Shown here: in pieces, positions 33,752 to 42,792 of the stretch
Numbering within the stretch: the first letter of the stretch is position 1
How the letters are laid out: each line of letters opens with the position of its first letter
DNA from: Chloroflexi bacterium CFX4
Lineage (GTDB): Bacteria; Chloroflexota; Anaerolineae; Aggregatilineales; UBA2796
Length of the DNA stretch: 64,000 nucleotides
Direction: 5' to 3'
Assembly (NCBI GenBank): GCA_021404685.1
Contig: QWHC01000002.1
Coordinates: 299,757 to 363,756, forward strand
The notes under the pieces: generated by a model
The model's database searches: none
Seen by the model: the letters and a program-made list of their open reading frames with translations, nothing else
What the model was told of the DNA's origin: nothing
Made by a program: the position numbers and the translations under genes

Positions 33752-36697
33752 CTACTCCTCACCCAAGCGCAGCACGCGGTTGATCTCCAAGCGGCGCAGC
33801 CACCACGCCGCACCGCCGATCAGGGCGCTGAAGCCCACCAACAGCGCCGCCACCACGCCGATCACGCCCGCCATCGGCAAGCTGAGCGCCACGCCGCCAA
33901 ACAACGTCAGGAAGGGCAGAATCACATAGGCGAGCAGCGCACCAAGCCCAACGCCCACCAAGAGTGCCGGCAGCACCAACGTCGCTTGTTCGGCTGCCAG
34001 CAGCGCCCAAATCTTATTGGCATTCCAGCCCAACGCACGCAGCACCGCAAAGCCCAGCGCACGCCGTTTCGCCGTCACCGCTAGATAGAAGCCGAAATCC
34101 AGCAGGCTGAGCAGCAGCGAGACCCAAAAGCCCGCGTAGAGCATCCCGGCGACGGCAGCGGGCAGCGGCTCGCGCAGCAAGTCCGCATAGCGCTCCCAAG
34201 CGTAGGCGGCGCGCTGATAGCCTGCTTGCGCGGCAATTTGCGCTTGCAAATCGGCGTTGGGCGCACCCTGCGGCACATCCAACCAGACCTGATTCGGCAC
34301 AGGGCGCACCGAGATCGCCACCACCGAATTAGCGAAGATCAGCCTACCCAGATGGCTGATGTCCATCAGCAGGAATTGTTGAGTCTCGCTCAGGGATGGA
34401 AAGTTCCGTGTGATGCCCATCACGCGGAAATGGACTGCCCAACGCAGGTTATTGGGCAGCAACAGCTCCACAACTGCCTCGTTGCCCACGCGCAGCGGCA
34501 AGCGGTCTGTGCGCTGCGCCGCGCCAACCTCACGCGCCAAGCGCTCCGAGATGACCGCCGGCACGATCAGCGTCTCGGTCGCCCGTCCCGTTTGGCGGCT
34601 GAAGCTGCGCCGCACTTCCACGCTTTGCCCTGCTAATGGCGCAAGCACCGCCGCCGTTTCGGGAAATGTCGTGCTGAACGTCTCCAGCGGCAGCCCAAGC
34701 ATGAAATAGCTGACCGTGCCTGCCTGCTGCACCGACTCGGCACGCAAGAGCCGCTCGGCGCCGCGCACGGTTGGCAAGGCGCGCCAGGCTGCCATATCAG
34801 GCGCGTTTTGCCCGTCCAACTCGGCACGGATGGCGCCGCCCGTCACGGCACGCGCCGCCGCCCACGCGCCGATCTCGCGTGTGTTGCCCAGCCCAAGCGC
34901 CGCCGTGCCAAGCGCAAGCGTGGCAATCAATAAGAGGACGAGCTGTGCATAGTGGTTCGGATCGCGCTCCACATTCCAGACCGAAAGCGGTGCGGTGAGG
35001 CTGTTGCTGCGCCGCGAGAACAAGCCGATCAAGCGCATCAGGAACGGGAAGAAGCGCAGCCACAATAGCGCGATCCCACTCAGCAGCAAGCCGGGACCGA
35101 TCAGGTTGAGCGGATCAGCCAAGCCGCCTGTGCGCGCCGCGCCATCCACAATTTGCTGAATGAGCGCGGGCGGATTGTTGATCAACAGGCTGAGCGTCTG
35201 ACCGAGATCGCCCGCCACGAAAAAGAGCAGACGCGCCATGAAGCCCAGCCCGATCACGATCAGGATCAGGTCGAGCGCGTAACGCGCCCAAAACGGCTTG
35301 CGCGGCGGGCGCGCCACAAGCTGCTTGAACTGCGCCAAGCTGCGCCGTGCGGAGGGAATGGCAGGCAAGCTGAGCATGATCAGGGCGGCGGCAGCGGCAA
35401 CCGCGCTCAGGATCACCGCGTTGGCAGGGATGCCCGCCATCGGCGCCGCACCGCTTTGCGCCGCGCCAAGCGGGCTAATTGCCCACAGGATGTTCAGCAG
35501 CACAACTGCCAACGGCGCGCCCAGCACGGCGCCGATCAGGCACAGGATCAGCATGGTGAGCGTTTGCAGGCGCACCAACTGCCACGTTCCTGCGCCGCGG
35601 CTGCTCAGGGCAGCCCATTCTTCCGCCTGTGTCTCTAGGTACAGGCTGACCGTCGTCACCAAGTGGTAGAGCATCAGCAGCAGCACCGCGCCCGCCAACA
35701 GGATGATCGGCGGCTCGGTGCGCGCCACCTGATCAACGTAGCGATCCAGCTCGCGCAGCAGCGGATTGGCACTCAGCAAGCCGCGATAATCGGCAGTCAG
35801 CTTATCCACCACAAACTTCAGCCGTTCGCGTATCTCGGCGAGGCTGTCAGCCGTCACAGCGCCGCCGTTCAAGCGGATGTGCCACAGGTAGCTGTTGTTC
35901 TCACCGCCGCGCAGCCGCTGGGTTGCCTGTGCCACCCAATCGCTGTAAGCGCCTTCGGTCACAATAAAGGCAAGCTGATATTCGGTGTCCGTCAAGCCGA
36001 CCTGAATCACTTCGCCTTCCAAAGCGCGCCGATTGCCTTGCCAGAGCAGATCATCAGGAGCAGCCGCCTCGACAATGCCAACGATATGCACCACGACGCG
36101 GTTAGCAGGCGTCTCGCCGATGGCAAAGCGCGTGCCAACCGCATAGCCACTTAGCCGCGCCGCCTCTGCGCCGATGACTGCCTCCACATCGCCGATGGAA
36201 TACATCCCGATGCCCTTATCAATGCGTTCTTCTTCGGTTTGGGCGGTGCGTTCGGGTGCGTTGGGCGGCGCAAGGCGGATGGGCAGGCGTCCGTCCAGCA
36301 CTCTGAAGCGCGTCTCAAGGTCGGAAAAGGCATAGGCGTGATAGGTGAATTCTGAGCGCCCAGTCAGTTCGGTGGTCAGCTCACCATACTGATAGCTGAA
36401 GCCGCCAAAGGCAGCCGCCGAGCGTGAGATGCGCGTGAGGCTGTTCACCAAGCCGCCAAGCTGATCGGTTAGGAATGTCCAGTCGTTGGGCGCGAAGGGC
36501 TGTGGGTTGGTCAGGGTGAGCGTGAGCCGTTCAGCGGGCGCTTCATCCAGGGTGAAGCGGATGCCTGCTTGCACCATAGCGCGCACGTACAGCGGTGCAA
36601 GGGCGAAGAAGGCAGTCACAAGGCAGACTGCAATCAGAAGGACGGCGAGTTGCCGCCAGGTGCGGCGCGCACGGCGCAAAGCAAGCGAAAGGTTCAC
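33752..36697 (-). CDS. FtsX-like ABC transporter permease (MacB type, 981 residues)
   Basis: Large permease with an N-terminal signal-anchor helix (about 17-38), a periplasmic-type domain (about 40-320) and central helices near 325-440. A second extracellular domain follows (about 610-830), and C-terminal helices (about 850-960) end in INRVLRLGEE. The two FtsX core blocks and big extracellular domains fit lipoprotein- or peptide-export (MacB/LolCE) transporters. It ends almost like the 1184-residue permease upstream (LAQTLRLGED), so the two are paralogues. Its ATPases lie about 1 kb downstream, separated by the methyltransferase remnant and mntA-hepT. Confidence 0.88.
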   Translation of the reverse strand: MNLSLALRRARRTWRQLAVLLIAVCLVTAFFALAPLYVRAMVQAGIRFTLDEAPAERLTLTLTNPQPFAPNDWTFLTDQLGGLVNSLTRISRSAAAFGGFSYQYGELTTELTGRSEFTYHAYAFSDLETRFRVLDGRLPIRLAPPNAPERTAQTEEERIDKGIGMYSIGDVEAVIGAEAARLSGYAVGTRFAIGETPANRVVVHIVGIVEAAAPDDLLWQGNRRALEGEVIQVGLTDTEYQLAFIVTEGAYSDWVAQATQRLRGGENNSYLWHIRLNGGAVTADSLAEIRERLKFVVDKLTADYRGLLSANPLLRELDRYVDQVARTEPPIILLAGAVLLLMLYHLVTTVSLYLETQAEEWAALSSRGAGTWQLVRLQTLTMLILCLIGAVLGAPLAVVLLNILWAISPLGAAQSGAAPMAGIPANAVILSAVAAAAALIMLSLPAIPSARRSLAQFKQLVARPPRKPFWARYALDLILIVIGLGFMARLLFFVAGDLGQTLSLLINNPPALIQQIVDGAARTGGLADPLNLIGPGLLLSGIALLWLRFFPFLMRLIGLFSRRSNSLTAPLSVWNVERDPNHYAQLVLLLIATLALGTAALGLGNTREIGAWAAARAVTGGAIRAELDGQNAPDMAAWRALPTVRGAERLLRAESVQQAGTVSYFMLGLPLETFSTTFPETAAVLAPLAGQSVEVRRSFSRQTGRATETLIVPAVISERLAREVGAAQRTDRLPLRVGNEAVVELLLPNNLRWAVHFRVMGITRNFPSLSETQQFLLMDISHLGRLIFANSVVAISVRPVPNQVWLDVPQGAPNADLQAQIAAQAGYQRAAYAWERYADLLREPLPAAVAGMLYAGFWVSLLLSLLDFGFYLAVTAKRRALGFAVLRALGWNANKIWALLAAEQATLVLPALLVGVGLGALLAYVILPFLTLFGGVALSLPMAGVIGVVAALLVGFSALIGGAAWWLRRLEINRVLRLGEE

Positions 36698-36707
36698 AGG
36701 TATATGC

Positions 36708-36944
36708 TCACTCTAAGGATGGGGGTATATCAGGCAACACCGTGACTGCAATGGGTAGGTTGAGCGCCATTTTATCATGTTTGCTCACGTTGAGGACGGC
36801 AAAACCAACCACACGCCCATCAGGTGTGCGGCGCTCGAAAATATCCTCTGCCACTTCTTCAAGCGTAGCAGGTGAATCTTCAAAAAGCACCTCTAGAAAA
36901 TCACCCGCCTGATCATACCAAACCTTTAAGGTGTTGCTTGCCAT
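36708..36944 (-). CDS. DUF2283-family small protein
   Basis: A 78-residue protein with the DUF2283 pattern: LKVWYDQAGDFLEVLF, an acidic middle (EEVAEDIFERRTPDGRVVGF) and a closing ALNLP segment. The gene overlaps the upstream small gene by 19 bases. DUF2283 proteins often form two-gene cassettes with a small partner, in a toxin-antitoxin-like arrangement; this function is not proven. Confidence 0.82.
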   Translation of the reverse strand: MASNTLKVWYDQAGDFLEVLFEDSPATLEEVAEDIFERRTPDGRVVGFAVLNVSKHDKMALNLPIAVTVLPDIPPSLE

Positions 36945-37246
36945 ACGATACGTCCTCTTTTCAAGCGATTGCTGAAATATGCTGTCAGAACAAAAGCATC
37001 GTCTTCTATGAATTTCACCACCACAATGAGATATTTACGAGTCACAGGTGTTTCAGCATATAACCTATGATAAGCGTGTACGTTTTCGTCAGCAACCGTT
37101 GCAATGATAATCTGTGGTGTACGCAGCGTTTCGCTAAGGCGCTCACGTTGGTCTACTATTTCAGGATGCTGTAGGATGTGCAGCCATCGCTCTTGTGTCA
37201 AACGTACAGGGCGCTCTTGGTAATCAATTAAGATTTGATCGTTCAT
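36926..37246 (-). CDS. Small protein paired with DUF2283, possible RelE/barnase-EndoU-like (PBECR-type) nuclease
   Basis: A 106-residue protein: RLTQERWLHILQHPEI near the N terminus, TLRTPQIIIATVADE in the middle, then KYLIVVVKF and VLTAYFSNRLKRG near the end. This His-containing N-terminal helix and TAY...K.G ending resemble phage-associated barnase/EndoU/ColicinE5/RelE-like domains. ATG at 37244-37246 was chosen. With the overlapping DUF2283 gene it forms a likely mobile two-gene cassette. The nuclease suggestion is tentative. Confidence 0.65.
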   Translation of the reverse strand: MNDQILIDYQERPVRLTQERWLHILQHPEIVDQRERLSETLRTPQIIIATVADENVHAYHRLYAETPVTRKYLIVVVKFIEDDAFVLTAYFSNRLKRGRIVWQATP

Positions 37247-37313
37247 CGTGCGTCTGCGCCTTGTGTGCATTTACAAAAAGATCGCCCATCACATCTTGAA
37301 TAGGCATTCTGCG

Positions 37314-38534
37314 TTATGCGCCTTCTGACTGAACACGCAAGGCAAAAAAGATTGCCACCGTGCCGCAGGCGCTCATCAGCAGGCTGTAGCCAAACGCCAC
37401 CGACGGCGAGAATGCCGTCCACAGCGCGCCAACCACCAGGCTGGAGACAAAATCGCCCACGCCGTTGACGGCAGCCAGCGCGCCGAAGCCCGTGCTGCGT
37501 ACCGATTCGTCCACCAGATCAGCGGCTATCGCACGCTCCAGCGCCTGCTGCGCCGCATAGACCACGCCGCCCAAGATGAAGATGAGCGCCACCAACGCAA
37601 CCGCATTCGGCGTGCCAACCAACAACAGATTCATCAGCACCGCTAGGCTATAGGCAGCGATGAGCATCGTCCGCTTGCCGATCCGATCTGCCAGCGCGCC
37701 AAAAGGATAGGCGCCCACTGCATAGAAGACGTTGTGAATGGTGTAGAGCAGAAGTGCCGTCGTGTTTGCCGCCTCCGCGCCCATGCTTGGCGAAAGGGCT
37801 GTGACCGCGTACAGGATCAGCAGCGTATGCGAGAAATCGCCCGCGCCAAAGATGGCGATCCCGATCAGGTAGCGGCGGAAGCGCAGCGGCAAAGCCCGCA
37901 GTGCCGCGCTGAATGACCGCCTGCTCGCAGTCCGATCTGCCCGTTCGCGCACCAAAAAGAGGATGCTGGCAGCCGCCAGAATGCCCGGCAGCATCCCAAT
38001 CACGAAAATGAGCTGATAGATGCCTAGCGCGTTATCGCCCGTGACGAGGAGCGTCACCAAGAGGAAGGCAACTGCCGGTCCGCCAATGGCGCCGACCGTA
38101 TCGGCTGCCTCATCCAGCCCGAAGGCACGCCCGCGCACCTCAGGCGGCACAGCGTCTGCCAAGAGTGCATCGTGCAGCGGTGAGCGAAAGCCACGCCCTG
38201 CCCAACCCAAAGCGCGTGCCGCCAACACGCCTAGCCAACCGCTGGCAAGCGCGTACATGCCCGTCGTGATGCCCGTGATGGCATAGGCAACCGCAGCCAA
38301 GCCGCGCCGATCCTGCACCCGATCCCCAACCCAGCCGCCGAACAGCTTGAAGAAGCTCGACAGCCCGTCCGAGACTGCCTCGATCAAGCCTAAGGCAAAG
38401 GGCGGCGCGCCCAGCAAGGTTAGGAACAGCGGCAGGATGGCAGTGCCAGCCTCATGCCCAAAATCCGAGAGGAAGCGGTTAAGCGCCAAGCCGATCACAT
38501 CGCCTGTGATCCAGCCGCGTTTGGTGTGTGTCAT
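37314..38534 (-). CDS. Major facilitator superfamily transporter
   Basis: A 406-residue protein with about 12 hydrophobic helices. MFS features are GWVGDRVQDRRG in the loop between helices 2 and 3 and the equivalent GALADRIGKRTML in the second half. The N-terminal FLSDFGHEAGTAILPLFL and LGWAGRGFRSPLHDALLAD resemble the putative drug/unknown efflux MFS group common in Bacteria with such FGHE motifs. Three bases separate it from the upstream permease stop. Substrate unknown. Confidence 0.88.
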   Translation of the reverse strand: MTHTKRGWITGDVIGLALNRFLSDFGHEAGTAILPLFLTLLGAPPFALGLIEAVSDGLSSFFKLFGGWVGDRVQDRRGLAAVAYAITGITTGMYALASGWLGVLAARALGWAGRGFRSPLHDALLADAVPPEVRGRAFGLDEAADTVGAIGGPAVAFLLVTLLVTGDNALGIYQLIFVIGMLPGILAAASILFLVRERADRTASRRSFSAALRALPLRFRRYLIGIAIFGAGDFSHTLLILYAVTALSPSMGAEAANTTALLLYTIHNVFYAVGAYPFGALADRIGKRTMLIAAYSLAVLMNLLLVGTPNAVALVALIFILGGVVYAAQQALERAIAADLVDESVRSTGFGALAAVNGVGDFVSSLVVGALWTAFSPSVAFGYSLLMSACGTVAIFFALRVQSEGA

Positions 38535-38537
38535 CGG

Positions 38538-41500
38538 CTAATCCTCGCCCAAGCGCAGCGTTTGCGCCAACGAGAGCCGCCGCACCAATAGCGCACTGAC
38601 CGCCAGCACCGCGATCAGCACCACGCCGATGATCGCGCCGTATTGCAGCAGTGCCGCCGTCTCCACCTGCACAATGAACGGCGGCGTAATCTGCGCGCCG
38701 CTGGCATCTTGCGCCAAGCGCGGCACCACTTGGCTGCTCAGCACTGCGCCCAGCGCCGCGCCCAGCAGCACGCCCAACGCGATCACGAAAAGCTGCTCAA
38801 AGGCCAGCTGCCCGATCACGCGCTGGGCAGGCAAGCCAAGCGCACGCAGCACGCCAAACTCGGCACGGCGCGCCGCCGCCGTCAGCGCCGTATAGGTCAG
38901 CAAGCCGACGATGCTCAGCGCCAACGCCACGATGAACTGCGTGAACATCAAGCCGAGCAAGCCGCGTGCGAGCGGATCGGTCTGCAAGGTTTGGCGTTCG
39001 CCTTCCAGCGTTTGCAGGCGCAGCCAGACTCGCTCCGTGCGCGGCTGCAACGCCGCCACCAACGCCGAATCGGTGACGCCCTCGGCTGCCTTCAACCACA
39101 CCTCATCAGGATAAAGCGCCGCGCTCGGACGCCGATTCAGGGCGTAGAGCAGCAGGTCGCGCTCGGCAACGGCAAACGGCATGAATTGCCGATCCTGCAC
39201 CCATGCGCCATCCCGCTGGTAGGAATCGTAGAGCGTTGGATAATATGCCTGTGGCGCATCGCCCAGGCGGAACTGGACATCCACGCCCAAGATATTCCGC
39301 ACCGTCAGCAACTGCCCTGCCTGCAAACCAAGCCGATCAACAAGGCTGCTGCTGGCGATCAGCGGCACGGGCGCAGGTTCAGGGTAGTTCAGCAGAATGC
39401 CCATGCGCGCCGATTCCGCCGCCTGATCCCACATAATGCCCAAGCCGCGCCGCCCATCGGACGAGTCGGGCGTGGCGTCGCCGCGTGTTTGCGCGCCGCT
39501 ATCATAGGCGAACTGCCACGCGCCCTCATTCAGAAAGCTGAGTGTGTGGCGCGTCCCAGCCGTATCGGTGCCGCTGAAATCGGTCAGGTAAAGGCGGAGG
39601 AAGCGCTCGCCGTTGTTCGATCTGCCGCGGTGCTGCCAATAGAGCGAGACGAGGCGTAAGGGCGCTTGCGGCACGTAGTCCAGCGCGGCGATGTCTGCCT
39701 CTAGCAGCGCCCAGCCGTTCGCATAGAAGCTATCGCCGCCTTCCAAGCCCGCCCGCCCGCTGCCCGTGCGCGTATATTCCGTCTCCACAGCGCGGAACGG
39801 CACTTGCAGCCAGATTCCGTCAGCATCTTGCAGGCGCACATAGAGTGTTGTCCGCCGCAGCAGACGGTCAAGGTCTGGCACGTGCATGAAGCCCGTCCAA
39901 ACGTCAAAGCGCGCCCACAGCCGCAAGGTCTGCGGTACGAAAGGCAGCACCTCGCCCACCTGCGGGAGTGCTAAGGCGGCCTCGGGTGCGCTTGGCAGCC
40001 GTAGATCGCCCAAATCTGCCCGCCAATGGACGCTTGCCGCAAAGGTTGCCGAATCCACCGCCAAAAGCTGCCCATTCAGCGCTGCCCGTGAAGCATCCGG
40101 CTGGAAGTTCAGGGCGCGCAGCCGCCACGCCACAGAGGCAGCCGCCACCTCTGGCGCGGCGGTATAGCTTTCGGCAGGCAAGGCACGCCCCGCATTCAGG
40201 CGCAGATCGCGCTCGGTGGCGCGCAAATCTGCCCCCACGCGGTACTGCGCTTGATCGGCTTGGCTGCGGTCTACCGTAGCGCGGAAGCTGGTGGCAAACC
40301 AACCAATGCCAATCGCCAACGCCAACAGAAACGTGATGCGCCCATAGTGAATTGGCTCACGGGCAAGCTGCCAGGCACCCAACGCACCCACGGCGCCGCG
40401 CCCAACCGCCAGCAAGCGCGCCGCCAACGCCGCCAACAACGGGAATACGCGCAGCAGCACGCTGCCCAAGCCCAGAAAGAGCAAGGCAGGCGCCAGCAGC
40501 AAAAATGGATCGGTGGCGTTGCCACCCGCTGTAGTGGTGAACAAAGGCGACTCGCGGCTGACCAAGCGCAAGAGCGCCGCCATGCCCAACACGGCAAGGA
40601 TCACATCGAGGTAGTAGCGCTGCCACCACGCCTGTTTCTCGCCGCGCTGCGCTACGCCGCCCGCCGCAATCAAGGGCAAGCGCAGGACAGGGCGCAGCGT
40701 AGCGATCAGGGCAAGGAAGGCGACACCCGCCGCCACCGCCGCAAACAGGAAGGCGTCTGCGGTCAGGATCAGCGGCAAATCGGGATAGTTGGCAAAGAAC
40801 GGCGTGATGGCAATCAAAAGCTGCTGCGCCAAGAAGGGCGCTAGGGCAGCCGAGATCAGGCACAGCACCAACGCCTCGAAGCCGCGCACGATGATCAGCG
40901 CGCCATCGGCGGCGCCGCGGCTTTGCAGCATGGCAATCTCACGGCGTTCGCCGCGCCGCACAAGGGCAGCCGTCACCAATAAAAAGAAGATGACCAAGGC
41001 GCCAACCTGCAACAATAAGAGCGTGAAGGGCGCATCCAGCGAGCGAATGGCGCGCTCATAGGCAAGCAGCACGCCGTTATCCACAGTCTGATCGCTCTGA
41101 AGCTGCCAATTGATCAGGCGTGTATAGCGCACCAATTGTAAGGGCGTGCCGTCCTCAGCTTGGCGGAACGCCTCCGCGAGGGCGTTGTCATAGTCCAGCA
41201 AAGCGCTGCGTGCCTCAGGGCTGCGCGAGAAAGGCAGGCGCGCATGGTCAAACAGCAAGCGCCAGCCAAAGCGCGTTGGCGTATCGGGAATAAATTCGGC
41301 GGCGGCGCGCAGCAGCGAATCGCGGGTGGTGAGCGCGACGAATTCGGCGCGGTATTCGCCGCTGGTCTCGGCATAGCGCAGCGGCGATGGATTCATGAAA
41401 TAGGCGCGCTGGGCAGGCGGCAGATTCTCCGCTTGTGCCACCACACCGACGATGCGCGCCCGAATGTTGCGGCTGCTTGCCCAGCCGCCACGCGGTCCGC

Positions 41501-42092
41501 CCTGATCGAGCGCCAGAATCTCGCCCACCTGGAAACCGAGCGCGTTTTGCGCCTCAAAAGGGATGACGATCTCAAGATCGGCATCGGGATCGTCGCTGAG
41601 GCTGCGCGGCAAGCTGCCTTCAATCAGCGTTAGGGCGTCCGTCCAACCTTCGTGGTAGGCAAGGAAGGCGCGCAAGGTTGGGTCGGGAATGCGCGTCTCG
41701 CCTGCTTCGGGCGGCGGGTTGATGGCAAGCGCGCTTGTTTCGGCGTAGAAGGCGGTGCGGCTCAGCCATGCGGGAAAATTATCAAAGTGGGCGGCGGCGA
41801 GGGTGCGAAATTGCGCGTCATAGCTGCGGATGGCATCTGCCAGAGGCTGCGGTAAGCGTTGGTTGGGAATGAGTGCCAGGCTGGCAGCGGCGTGAACATC
41901 TTCAAGCGGCAGTTGGCTGAAGCGCTCGACCATGCTCACTTGGGCAACGGTCGTCAGATAGAGCGGAATAAGCGCGCCAACGGCAGCGCTGAGCAGTGTG
42001 CCAACAATCACAGTGAGCAGCGAGCGCCATTGTGCGCTCAGGCGGCGGACTGCCAAGCGCCCTGCCCAAGCCAGCGGCAAACGTCCAAGCAC
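38538..42092 (-). CDS. FtsX-like ABC transporter permease (1184 residues)
   Basis: Very large permease: N-terminal membrane helix (about 20-45), extracellular domain (about 50-345), and four helices near 350-560 including two FtsX-type pairs. A long extracellular domain follows (about 620-1030), then three C-terminal helices (about 1060-1165) ending LAQTLRLGED. Paralogous to the 981-residue permease downstream. The start ATG is at 42090-42092. It probably heads the ABC operon whose two ATPases lie 6-10 kb downstream in the same direction. Confidence 0.87.
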   Translation of the reverse strand: MLGRLPLAWAGRLAVRRLSAQWRSLLTVIVGTLLSAAVGALIPLYLTTVAQVSMVERFSQLPLEDVHAAASLALIPNQRLPQPLADAIRSYDAQFRTLAAAHFDNFPAWLSRTAFYAETSALAINPPPEAGETRIPDPTLRAFLAYHEGWTDALTLIEGSLPRSLSDDPDADLEIVIPFEAQNALGFQVGEILALDQGGPRGGWASSRNIRARIVGVVAQAENLPPAQRAYFMNPSPLRYAETSGEYRAEFVALTTRDSLLRAAAEFIPDTPTRFGWRLLFDHARLPFSRSPEARSALLDYDNALAEAFRQAEDGTPLQLVRYTRLINWQLQSDQTVDNGVLLAYERAIRSLDAPFTLLLLQVGALVIFFLLVTAALVRRGERREIAMLQSRGAADGALIIVRGFEALVLCLISAALAPFLAQQLLIAITPFFANYPDLPLILTADAFLFAAVAAGVAFLALIATLRPVLRLPLIAAGGVAQRGEKQAWWQRYYLDVILAVLGMAALLRLVSRESPLFTTTAGGNATDPFLLLAPALLFLGLGSVLLRVFPLLAALAARLLAVGRGAVGALGAWQLAREPIHYGRITFLLALAIGIGWFATSFRATVDRSQADQAQYRVGADLRATERDLRLNAGRALPAESYTAAPEVAAASVAWRLRALNFQPDASRAALNGQLLAVDSATFAASVHWRADLGDLRLPSAPEAALALPQVGEVLPFVPQTLRLWARFDVWTGFMHVPDLDRLLRRTTLYVRLQDADGIWLQVPFRAVETEYTRTGSGRAGLEGGDSFYANGWALLEADIAALDYVPQAPLRLVSLYWQHRGRSNNGERFLRLYLTDFSGTDTAGTRHTLSFLNEGAWQFAYDSGAQTRGDATPDSSDGRRGLGIMWDQAAESARMGILLNYPEPAPVPLIASSSLVDRLGLQAGQLLTVRNILGVDVQFRLGDAPQAYYPTLYDSYQRDGAWVQDRQFMPFAVAERDLLLYALNRRPSAALYPDEVWLKAAEGVTDSALVAALQPRTERVWLRLQTLEGERQTLQTDPLARGLLGLMFTQFIVALALSIVGLLTYTALTAAARRAEFGVLRALGLPAQRVIGQLAFEQLFVIALGVLLGAALGAVLSSQVVPRLAQDASGAQITPPFIVQVETAALLQYGAIIGVVLIAVLAVSALLVRRLSLAQTLRLGED

Positions 42093-42126
42093 GCGGAATG
42101 CCTTTCAAGCTAAAGCGCCGTGGCGC

Positions 42127-42384
42127 TTACGAACCCTCGCTATCACCACCGCCACCGCGCCGCACATAACGGTAGGTGATGCGCCCGCGCTTCAAATCGT
42201 ATTCGCTCAGTTCGACGCGCACGCGGTCGCCCAACAGAATGCGAATAAAGTGCTTCCGCATTTTGCCAGAGAGGTACGCCATCACTTCATGCCCGTTATC
42301 AAGCGCCACGCGGAAAGTGGCGTTGGGGAGCGTCTCGATCACGCTACCTTCTACTTCAATTTTCGACTCAGTCTCTTTCGGCAT
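42127..42384 (-). CDS. infA: Translation initiation factor IF-1
   Basis: An 85-residue S1/OB-fold protein that occupies the ribosomal A site during initiation. Features: [36 protein letters not shown] and [10 protein letters not shown], all as in IF-1. The tail [11 protein letters not shown] is longer than the E. coli protein. ATG at 42382-42384 with AAAGGA upstream; an in-frame start 42 bases upstream is not needed. Confidence 0.96.
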   Translation of the reverse strand: MPKETESKIEVEGSVIETLPNATFRVALDNGHEVMAYLSGKMRKHFIRILLGDRVRVELSEYDLKRGRITYRYVRRGGGGDSEGS

Positions 42385-42414
42385 AGCCGTCCTTTCTACA
42401 TGGTTCGATGAAGG

Positions 42415-42445
42415 TCCTTCACCCAAGCCGCGCTCAGGTGAAGGA
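42415..42445 (-). terminator. Hairpin between rpsU and infA
   Basis: Perfect 9-bp arms TCCTTCACC / GGTGAAGGA around a 13-base loop, located between rpsU and infA. No T-run; may be an attenuating or RNA-processing stem. Confidence 0.45.
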
Positions 42446-42468
42446 AAATCAGGGTGCGGCGTTCAAGA

Positions 42469-42666
42469 TCAACCGTAAGTGCGCTGCTGCTTGCGGCGGG
42501 CGCGGCGAATTGCCTTCTTCTTGGCGATGCGGCGCAGCTCACTCTTAGAAACATGCCAGCGCTTGCGGCGCACGGTGCTGAGAATGCCGCTTTTTGCCAC
42601 TTGCTTACGGAAGCGCCGCAGCAATTGCTCCTGCGATTCGTTCGGGCGTAACACGACAGATGACAC
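42469..42666 (-). CDS. rpsU: 30S ribosomal protein S21
   Basis: A 65-residue very basic protein. VVLRPNESQEQLLRRFRKQV at the N terminus and the Lys/Arg-rich second half (KSELRRIAKKKAIRRARRKQ) match bacterial S21 (bS21). The start is GTG at 42664-42666, with a GAGGGGG Shine-Dalgarno about 8 bases upstream. It lies between rpsA-like and infA genes in the same direction. Confidence 0.93.
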   Translation of the reverse strand: MSSVVLRPNESQEQLLRRFRKQVAKSGILSTVRRKRWHVSKSELRRIAKKKAIRRARRKQQRTYG

Positions 42667-42792
42667 GCTAACTCACCCCCTCTCTTTCAAAGCTTTTGTG
42701 GTAAACACGACAAGGGCAAGCGCACTGCCTGCCCTGCCTTGTGCATTCCATTTGTGCTGTGCGGTTATGCGGTGCAGAATGTGCCGCCAAGC

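Noticed and set aside
38643..39659. 338-codon plus-strand frame opposite the large permease
   Set aside because: Arg/Gln/His-rich antisense shadow of a confident permease.
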